Assembly: GCA_017509685.1 (NCBI GenBank)
Contig: JAFWPA010000062.1
Location: 1 to 49,180 of the forward strand
Source: Bacteroidales bacterium
GTDB taxonomy: Bacteria; Bacteroidota; Bacteroidia; Bacteroidales; UBA932
Direction of reading: 5' to 3'
DNA length: 49,180 nucleotides
Shown: positions 33,302-39,400 of the stretch, one piece after another
Numbering within the stretch: position 1 is the stretch's first letter
Layout of the letters: every line of letters starts with the position of its first letter
Notes under the pieces: generated by a model
What the model was told of the DNA's origin: nothing
The model's input: the letters and a program-made list of their open reading frames with translations, nothing else
The model's database searches: none
Position numbers and translations under genes: made by a program

Positions 33302-34416
33302 AGAGAGAAGTCTGGTTGGATTTCCTGCGGGTGACCGCCTGCTTCCTGGTGATGACGGTTCATTCCACGGAACCGTTCTACCTGGGCGGCGAGGGTACCT
33401 TGGTGCAGTCATCGGCCGATGCCTTCTGGGTGAGCGTGTTCGAGGGCCTGGCCCGCTGCTGCGTGCCGCTGTTTGTGATGATCTCCGGCTACCTGCAGCT
33501 CCCGCTGCACCATTCCACCGGGGAGTTCTTCCGCCGCCGGGCCATCCGTATTGTGGTGCCGATGGTCATCTGGACCGTGGTGTACGCCCTGGTCTGGGGT
33601 CATCCGGTGGCCAATTTCAAGGGCTTGCTTCTGAACTTCAACTATGCCGCGGGGCATCTGTGGTTTGTGTATATGCTGCTGGGACTGTACCTGATCATGC
33701 CCGTGCTGTCTCCTTGGCTGGAGAAAGTGTCCCGCAAGGAACTGGGGCTGTATCTGGCCCTGTGGTCGCTTACGCTGTTCATCCCCTATGTGCGGTCGGT
33801 TGCCGGCGGTCTGGCCCCCATCATTTACGCCCGGGACGGCCTTCCCGCTCCGGCCCTGTTCCCCCTGTGGGGCGAGGCTTCCTGGAATCCCTTCGGCCTG
33901 TTCTACTATGTGAGCGGCTTCGTGGGCTACCTGTTGCTGGGCGTGTACGTGCGGCGGTTCGTCCCTTCCGGCCGGCTGGTACGTGTGCTGGGCTGGACAT
34001 TCTTCCTGGTGGGTTTCATCTTTACCTGCTTCGGCTTCCTGCAGCAAATCTGTGAAGGCGGATACTTCCCGGTGGAAGGGTCCGTTGAAGTGGCCGTGAA
34101 CTGGGAGTGCGCCATTGCCTTCTGCGGCTTCCCCGTGGCCCTCACGGCGCTGGGCCTGGTGCTGGTATTCCGCCCGATTGCCGTTCCGGAGGACTCCGGC
34201 TTTTATAAGTACATTATCCAGCCGCTGGCTGAGGCCGGTTACGGCATGTACCTCATGCACATGCTCATCCTGGGACCGGTTGCAGGCTGGCTGCACGGCA
34301 TGTGGAGCACGCCGGTTGTGATTCTGGCCACGGCTGCCATCAGCTTTGTCGCCTCCGGCCTTATTGCCGTATTGGTGCGCCACATCCCCGTGGTGGGCAA
34401 ATGGATTATCGGCTAA
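33298..34416 (+). CDS. Acyltransferase-3 family membrane protein
   Basis: 372 residues with about ten hydrophobic segments. The Acyl_transf_3 signature is clear: REVWLDFLRVTACFLVMTVHS at the N-terminus with the conserved His21 region, then PLFVMISGYL and RRAIRIVVPMVIW. Such proteins transfer acetyl or other acyl groups to sugars of the cell envelope. No SGNH extension is attached, so this is the stand-alone type (WecH-like). Acceptor unknown. The ATG overlaps the end of birA and is followed after 3 bases by the HAD gene, so it is part of the four-gene run. Confidence 0.9.
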   Translation: MKREVWLDFLRVTACFLVMTVHSTEPFYLGGEGTLVQSSADAFWVSVFEGLARCCVPLFVMISGYLQLPLHHSTGEFFRRRAIRIVVPMVIWTVVYALVWGHPVANFKGLLLNFNYAAGHLWFVYMLLGLYLIMPVLSPWLEKVSRKELGLYLALWSLTLFIPYVRSVAGGLAPIIYARDGLPAPALFPLWGEASWNPFGLFYYVSGFVGYLLLGVYVRRFVPSGRLVRVLGWTFFLVGFIFTCFGFLQQICEGGYFPVEGSVEVAVNWECAIAFCGFPVALTALGLVLVFRPIAVPEDSGFYKYIIQPLAEAGYGMYLMHMLILGPVAGWLHGMWSTPVVILATAAISFVASGLIAVLVRHIPVVGKWIIG

Positions 34417-34419
34417 GTT

Positions 34420-35076
34420 ATGGTAAAACTGCTCATTTTCGACTTCGACGGCACGCTGGCCGACACCCGGGAACTCATTGTGAAAACCAACCAGGAGGCC
34501 CAGCGGCGCATGCATTATCCGGTGTGCGAGCCGGAGCGTATCATCGCCACCATCGGTGTACCGCTGCGGGAAGGCATCCTCACCATGTATCCCCAGATAC
34601 GCCCGGAAGAACTGCCTCAATGGGTAAAGGTATACCGGGAAGTGTTCGATTCCCTTAAACACCAGATTGTCCCGGCCCTTTTCCCGCACGTGAAGGAGAC
34701 CCTTGCTGCACTGTGCAGCCAGGGCTACACCTGTTCGGTGGCTTCCTCCCGCGGATCGGAATCCCTGAACGACTTCCTGCGGGACATGGGTATCGCTCCC
34801 TATATTTCCTATGTACTGGGGGCCGATGACGTCACCCACGCCAAACCGCACCCCGAACCCGTGCTCAAGACGCTGCGGGACCTTTCCGTCCCCGCCAGCC
34901 AGGCCATGGTCATCGGCGACATGCCCGTGGATATCCAGATGGGCCTGGGCGCCGGCGCCTGGACCTGCGGCGTAAGCTTCGGCAATGCCGACCGCCCCAC
35001 CCTGGAAGCCGCCGGTGCCCACTATGTCATTGACGATTTCGGCCAACTCACGGCCGTGGTGGATTCCATCGGCTAG
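34420..35076 (+). CDS. HAD-superfamily phosphatase (phosphoglycolate-phosphatase-like)
   Basis: 218 residues, subfamily IA. Motif I FDFDGTLADT with nucleophile Asp8 and Asp10, motif II in SVASSRGS, Lys in THAKPHPEP, and motif IV IGDMPVDIQMG are all intact. A helical cap domain lies between motifs I and II. It removes phosphate from a small metabolite, perhaps phosphoglycolate or a sugar phosphate. The presence of a glycerate kinase gene next to it would be consistent with two-carbon metabolism, but a separate repeat and promoter region divides them. Last gene of the MBL-birA run. Confidence 0.88.
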   Translation: MVKLLIFDFDGTLADTRELIVKTNQEAQRRMHYPVCEPERIIATIGVPLREGILTMYPQIRPEELPQWVKVYREVFDSLKHQIVPALFPHVKETLAALCSQGYTCSVASSRGSESLNDFLRDMGIAPYISYVLGADDVTHAKPHPEPVLKTLRDLSVPASQAMVIGDMPVDIQMGLGAGAWTCGVSFGNADRPTLEAAGAHYVIDDFGQLTAVVDSIG

Positions 35077-35094
35077 CCGCCTGCGGCCGGGCTT

Positions 35095-35196
35095 GGAACG
35101 TTTGGTAACGAACTTTTGGCCATATTTTCGTAACGCCATGACCCGCGGGTTTTGGCGTTACGAGTTTTTGGGCTTTTTCTCGTTATGGGACGTTCC
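35095..35196 (-). repeat. 102-base hairpin repeat, family 2, copy a
   Basis: Begins 18 bases after the HAD stop. Ends GGAACG and CGTTCC pair, and an inner perfect 10-bp stem CGTAACGCCA/TGGCGTTACG frames the centre. Its reverse complement matches the copy at 39244-39345 at 100 of 102 positions. The rest of the gap to 35292 is A/T-rich and probably holds the glycerate kinase promoter, though no clean box was seen. Confidence 0.9.
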
Positions 35197-35292
35197 ATTA
35201 CCACTTCGACCAAACAATAACCCTGCAAAAAAAATATATGTTTTGCATGTTAAATTTTATGTTTTGAAGGATTTGTGTTTATTTTGTGCCTT

Positions 35293-36306
35293 ATGAGGAT
35301 TATCGTCGCGCCGGATTCGTTCAAGGAGTGCCTGTCGTCACCGCAAGTGGCGGCCAGTTTGGGGGCGGGAGCAAGGGCAAGATGGCCGGAGGCCGAGGTG
35401 GTGGAACTCCCCCTGGCCGATGGTGGCGAAGGCACCCTGGATATCCTGGCAAAAGCCTTACAAGCAACGCCAATGACGGCCGCTGTCCACGACCCTTTGG
35501 GCCGACCGGTGCAAACCCGTTATGCCATCTCGGGCCATACCGCCATCATAGAAGTTGCGCAGGCCGTGGGACTGTCCCTTTTGGCTCCCGAGGAACGGAA
35601 CCCGTTAAAAGCATCCAGTGCCGGATTGGGAGAGCTTCTACTGGCAGCCCACGGAAACGGATGCCGCCATTATATGATAGGTATGGGCGGCACGGCCACC
35701 TGTGATGGCGGTGCCGGTATGCTCAGCGTGCCGGGAATCCTTCAGTTGCAGGATGCCCGCTTTGAATTGCTCTGTGATGTGGATGCTCCCTTTCTGGGCC
35801 CGAAGGGTGCCGCACGGGTTTTTGCGCCGCAGAAAGGAGCCTCACCGGAGGACGTGGAGGTTTTGGAAGACAGAATGAGGAAACAAGCTGCCAAGTTGCT
35901 GGTCCAAACCGGTGTGGATGTATCCTGCCTCCCTGGTGCCGGTGCTGCGGGCGGTCTTGCCGGTGCCCTTGTGGCTGCATTTGGGGCCGATATCAAAAAA
36001 GGCATAGACCGCATCCTGGACCTGGTCCACTTCAGGGATATGGCCGCCGGCGCAGACCTTGTCATCACCGGCGAAGGCAAGTCCGATGCCCAAACCCTGA
36101 TGGGAAAAGTGCCCATGGGTGTTCTTCAAAACGCTGGCAGCACGCCGGTCGCCCTTCTTTCCGGCTGCATCGAAGACCGTGCAGCCTTGCAACAAGCCGG
36201 TTTCAGTTCCATCGTTGAAGTCAGTCCCCGTTCCATGCCACTTGCCCAAGCCATGAACCCTTCCGTTGCCACCGGAAACCTGTTCAAGGCGGTGAAGGCC
36301 CTTTAG
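35293..36306 (+). CDS. glxK: Glycerate kinase (PF02595 family)
   Basis: 337 residues from the ATG at 35293, preferred over a Met six codons upstream because MRIIVAPDSFKECL is the family start. It phosphorylates D-glycerate, giving 2-phosphoglycerate in the GarK/GlxK class. Typical segments: LADGGEGT (about 43-50), MGGTATCDGGAGM in the middle, and ITGEGKSDAQTLMGK in the C-terminal half. Flanked on both sides by copies of the 102-base hairpin repeat in opposite orientation, so the gene sits inside an inverted pair. Monocistronic by layout. Confidence 0.9.
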   Translation: MRIIVAPDSFKECLSSPQVAASLGAGARARWPEAEVVELPLADGGEGTLDILAKALQATPMTAAVHDPLGRPVQTRYAISGHTAIIEVAQAVGLSLLAPEERNPLKASSAGLGELLLAAHGNGCRHYMIGMGGTATCDGGAGMLSVPGILQLQDARFELLCDVDAPFLGPKGAARVFAPQKGASPEDVEVLEDRMRKQAAKLLVQTGVDVSCLPGAGAAGGLAGALVAAFGADIKKGIDRILDLVHFRDMAAGADLVITGEGKSDAQTLMGKVPMGVLQNAGSTPVALLSGCIEDRAALQQAGFSSIVEVSPRSMPLAQAMNPSVATGNLFKAVKAL

Positions 36307-36307
36307 T

Positions 36308-36409
36308 GGAACGTCTCATTACGAGAAAAAGCCCAAAAACTCGTAACGCCAAAAACCGCGGATCGTGGCGTTACGAAGATATGGGCATAAGTTCGTTACG
36401 GGACGTTCC
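36308..36409 (+). repeat. 102-base hairpin repeat, family 2, copy b
   Basis: Starts one base after the glycerate kinase stop. Same length and structure as the other two copies, with about 11 differences from copy a. Outer arms GGAACGTC/GACGTTCC and the inner 10-bp stem are kept; several changes fall in the variable middle. Confidence 0.9.
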
Positions 36410-36446
36410 AAACGTGCACGGGATGTCCCTGTCGAGCCCGAAGGCA

Positions 36447-36477
36447 TTTGTTTTCTCGACACTTTTCGATATCTTTG
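36447..36477 (+). promoter_or_regulatory. Promoter of bcp
   Basis: TTTG at 36447-36450, 19-base spacer, TATCTTTG at 36470-36477: an exact match to the Bacteroidetes consensus. The ATG is 16 bases further at 36494. Confidence 0.8.
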
Positions 36478-36493
36478 CGAAAACGCACAGGAT

Positions 36494-36949
36494 ATGCTCA
36501 AGATTGGAGACAAGATGCCGTCTTTCGAGGTGATCGACCAGGACGGGAACGTGGTGAAATCGGAGGATTTCATCGGCAAAGGGAAAAAGACCATCATTTA
36601 TTTCTACCCTAAGGACAATACGTCCGGCTGCACGGCCGAGGCCTGCTCTTTCCGGGACAATTATGCCGCGCTTACCGAGGCCGGTTACAACGTGGTGGGC
36701 GTGAGCAAGGACAGCGCCAAGTCCCACACGGGGTTCCGTGCCAAATATGAGCTGCCCTTCCGGCTGCTGGCCGATACCAGCACGCAGATGCTGCAGGACT
36801 TCGGGGCCTGGGGCGAGAAAAAGATGTACGGCAAGACCACGATGGGCACCCTGCGCCGCACCTTCATCTTTGACGAGAACGGCATCCTGGAACGCCTCAT
36901 TGAGAAGGTGGATACCAAGGACGCCGCCGGGCAAATCTTAAACGCTTAG
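36494..36949 (+). CDS. bcp: Thioredoxin-dependent thiol peroxidase (Bcp/PrxQ)
   Basis: 151 residues from the ATG at 36494. A longer frame from 36365 runs through the hairpin repeat and the promoter and is rejected. It reduces hydrogen peroxide and organic peroxides in the cytoplasm using thioredoxin. The PrxQ pair is visible: peroxidatic Cys46 and resolving Cys51 in TSGCTAEACSFRD. The usual FYPKDNT precedes them and the GVSKDSAKSH segment follows. aroK starts 7 bases after its stop and probably shares the transcript. Confidence 0.96.
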   Translation: MLKIGDKMPSFEVIDQDGNVVKSEDFIGKGKKTIIYFYPKDNTSGCTAEACSFRDNYAALTEAGYNVVGVSKDSAKSHTGFRAKYELPFRLLADTSTQMLQDFGAWGEKKMYGKTTMGTLRRTFIFDENGILERLIEKVDTKDAAGQILNA

Positions 36950-36956
36950 TCTCCTT

Positions 36957-37454
36957 ATGCTCATTGCATTGACGGGATTTATGGGAAGCGGGAAAACCAG
37001 CGTTGGCCGCCTGGTGGCCGATGCCCTGGGCTGCCCTTTCCTGGACCTGGACGAAATCATCGTCAAAAAGGCGGGCCGCAGCATCCCGGAGATTTTCCAG
37101 GCCGATGGCGAAAAAGGCTTCCGCCGCCTGGAAAAGGACGCGCTGGAAAAGACCGTGGCCAAATATGCCGAAAACACCGCCGTGCTGGCCCTGGGCGGCG
37201 GCACCGTAACCGTTTCCGGAGCCGTGAAACTGCTGCAGGAAAAGACCCTCTGCATCTATCTGGAGGCCGATATTGACACCCTCATCGCCCGCTTGCAAGG
37301 CCAGACAGAAGGTCGTCCGCTGGCCGATGAAAACATGGCCGCACGCCTGGCGCAGCGCGAGCCCCTGTACCGGGAAGCCTCGCATGTAACCATCGATACG
37401 GCCGGTCTCACCCCCGAGGAAATCACCGACGAGATTATTATTTCCTGTTTGTAA
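36957..37454 (+). CDS. aroK: Shikimate kinase
   Basis: 165 residues. It phosphorylates shikimate with ATP in the aromatic pathway. The P-loop GFMGSGKTSVG lies at 7-17, shikimate-binding Asp32 in FLDLDEII, and the GGGTV motif near residue 81. The adenine-lid Arg occurs in EGRPLAD. Normal length for AroK. Co-transcribed with bcp. Its last codons overlap the promoter region of recJ, whose -33 box is at 37448-37451. Confidence 0.95.
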   Translation: MLIALTGFMGSGKTSVGRLVADALGCPFLDLDEIIVKKAGRSIPEIFQADGEKGFRRLEKDALEKTVAKYAENTAVLALGGGTVTVSGAVKLLQEKTLCIYLEADIDTLIARLQGQTEGRPLADENMAARLAQREPLYREASHVTIDTAGLTPEEITDEIIISCL

Positions 37455-37479
37455 ATCTGCTTCGTTTTGCCTATCTTTG
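37448..37479 (+). promoter_or_regulatory. Promoter of recJ
   Basis: TTTG at 37448-37451 (inside the last aroK codons), 20-base spacer, TATCTTTG at 37472-37479: an exact consensus match. It ends 7 bases before the recJ ATG, so the message is likely leaderless. Confidence 0.8.
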
Positions 37480-37486
37480 TAAGACT

Positions 37487-39223
37487 ATGGGCATTAACGA
37501 ACGTCAGTGGATTGTCAAGCCGGTAGAGCACCCTGAAAAGGCTGCCAGGCTGGCTACGGAACTCGGGATAGACCGGGTTCTGGCGGACCTTTTGGTTCAG
37601 CGTGGCGTAGAGACGTTCGAACAGGCCCGTTCTTTCTTCCGCCCCCGCCTGGAAGACCTGCACGATCCCTTCCTGATGAAGGACATGGACAAAGCCGTGG
37701 AGCGCGTGCATCAGGCTGTTACGGGCGGTCAGAAAATCCTGGTTTACGGAGACTATGACGTAGACGGCACCACCGCCGTGGCACAGGTGTATTCTTTCCT
37801 GAAACAGTTCACCTCCAAGGTGTCCTTCTATATCCCGGACCGCTACGACGAAGGTTACGGCCTCTCCTACAAAGCCCTGGACTGGGCAGGAGACAATGGA
37901 ATCAACCTGGTCATCACCCTGGACTGCGGCATCAAGGCCATTGAAAAAGTGGAGTATGCCCGCACCAAGGGAATTGACGTCATCATCTGCGACCATCACC
38001 TGCCGGAGGAACAGCTGCCCAAGGCCGTGGCCGTACTGGATCCTAAACGGGAAGACTGCCATTATCCCTTCGACGACCTCTGCGGTTGCGGTGTAGGCTT
38101 CAAGCTGGCCCAGGGTTATGTGCAGCAATATGGCCTGGACAAGGCCCTGCTGGATCCGCTGCTGGACCTGCAGGTGGTTTCCATTGCGTCGGACCTGGTG
38201 TCCATGACCGGGGAGAACCGCATCCTGGCCCACTTCGGCCTCAAGCGCCTGAACGAGAATCCCCGCAAAGGCCTGCTGGCCATGATCAACCTCTCCAAGC
38301 TGGAGCCCGGCCATATCGGCATCGACGACATCGTCTTCAAGATTGGCCCCCGCATCAACGCCGCAGGGCGTATGGAAAGCGGCCGGCTGGCGGTAGAGCT
38401 GCTCACCGCTACCGATGACCGTACGGCGTTCCATATCGGCGAGCAAATCAACGACAATAACAACGAGCGTAAGTCCATCGACCGCGAGATTACGCAGGAG
38501 GCGCTGGATATGGTCACTGCCGGAAAAGCCCTGGCCACCGCCAACGTGACCATCGTGTACAACCCCACCTGGAACAAGGGCGTGGTGGGCATCGTAGCCT
38601 CCCGCCTGGTGGAAGCCTATTACAAACCCACGGTGGTGCTCACCAAGAGCAACGGCTTCGTCACTGGCAGCGCCCGCAGCGTGCAGGGTTTCGACCTGTA
38701 TGCCTCCATCGAGAGCTGCGCAGACCTGCTGGAGAACTTCGGTGGCCATATGTATGCAGCCGGCCTTACCATGAAAGAGGAAAACGTCGCGGAATTCTGC
38801 CGCCGCATGGACTCCTTCGTGGCCGAAAACATCACCCGCGAAGAGCTCACCCCCATCGTGGAAATCGACGCCCGCCTGGATTTCTCCCAGATAACACCCA
38901 AATTCACCCGCATCCTCAAACAGTTCCAGCCCTTCGGCCCCGGCAACAACAATCCCGTCTTCATGACCGAAGACGTGTACGATGCCGGCAACGGCCGCAA
39001 AGTGGGCGCCGGCGGTGTGCACCTGAAACTGGACCTGATGCAGGAAAGCCAGCCATACCGCCAGATTGCCGCCATCGGCTTCAATATGGCCGATTACTTC
39101 GACCACATCAAGGCCGGCAATCCCATCGACGCCTGCTATTCCATTGTGGAAAATTTCTACCGCGGCTCGTCCACCATCCAGCTCCGCCTCAAAGACATCC
39201 GCGAGCGGGATGAACTAATCTAG
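37487..39223 (+). CDS. recJ: Single-stranded-DNA exonuclease RecJ
   Basis: 578 residues, normal length. A 5'-3' exonuclease acting on single strands in recombination and mismatch or base-excision repair. Manganese-binding motifs of the DHH family are present: YGDYDVDGTT (87-96), LDCGIK (145-150), CDHHLPEE (168-175), and the DHHA1-type region with GRMESGRLAVELL. The C-terminal OB-type part ends in LRLKDIRERDELI. It has its own promoter overlapping the end of aroK. A copy of the 102-base repeat lies 20 bases downstream. Confidence 0.97.
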   Translation: MGINERQWIVKPVEHPEKAARLATELGIDRVLADLLVQRGVETFEQARSFFRPRLEDLHDPFLMKDMDKAVERVHQAVTGGQKILVYGDYDVDGTTAVAQVYSFLKQFTSKVSFYIPDRYDEGYGLSYKALDWAGDNGINLVITLDCGIKAIEKVEYARTKGIDVIICDHHLPEEQLPKAVAVLDPKREDCHYPFDDLCGCGVGFKLAQGYVQQYGLDKALLDPLLDLQVVSIASDLVSMTGENRILAHFGLKRLNENPRKGLLAMINLSKLEPGHIGIDDIVFKIGPRINAAGRMESGRLAVELLTATDDRTAFHIGEQINDNNNERKSIDREITQEALDMVTAGKALATANVTIVYNPTWNKGVVGIVASRLVEAYYKPTVVLTKSNGFVTGSARSVQGFDLYASIESCADLLENFGGHMYAAGLTMKEENVAEFCRRMDSFVAENITREELTPIVEIDARLDFSQITPKFTRILKQFQPFGPGNNNPVFMTEDVYDAGNGRKVGAGGVHLKLDLMQESQPYRQIAAIGFNMADYFDHIKAGNPIDACYSIVENFYRGSSTIQLRLKDIRERDELI

Positions 39224-39243
39224 TCCGGCCTATCGGTGGCCTA

Positions 39244-39345
39244 GGAACGTCCCATAACGAGAAAAAGCCCAAAAACTCGTAACGCCAAAACCCGCAGGTC
39301 ATGGCGTTACGAAAATATGGCCAAAAGTTCGTTACCAAACGTTCT
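39244..39345 (+). repeat. 102-base hairpin repeat, family 2, copy c
   Basis: Between the converging recJ and parC genes. It differs from the reverse complement of copy a at only two positions (one in the loop, one at the last base), though the two are 4 kb apart. Confidence 0.9.
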
Positions 39346-39381
39346 AAGCCCGGAAACCTGCGCCGTTAAGGCCCCGGGGGG

Positions 39382-39400
39382 TTAGGGGGCCGTCCCCTAA
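39382..39400. terminator. GC hairpin directly after parC
   Basis: TTAGGGG and CCCCTAA form a perfect 7-bp stem with a 5-base loop that starts at the base next to the parC stop codon. There is no T-run on the minus strand, so efficiency as a terminator is unclear. Similar in form to the hairpin after lysS. Confidence 0.45.

Noticed and set aside
35095-36409. The inverted pair around the glycerate kinase gene as ends of a composite transposon
   Set aside because: No transposase, no target duplication, and a third copy lies outside. A hairpin repeat is the simpler view.
36365-36493. Upstream extension of bcp
   Set aside because: It runs through the hairpin repeat and the -33/-7 boxes; the PrxQ start is at 36494.
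35095-39345. The three 102-base repeats as a CRISPR array
   Set aside because: They are far apart, differ in orientation, have no regular spacers and no cas genes.
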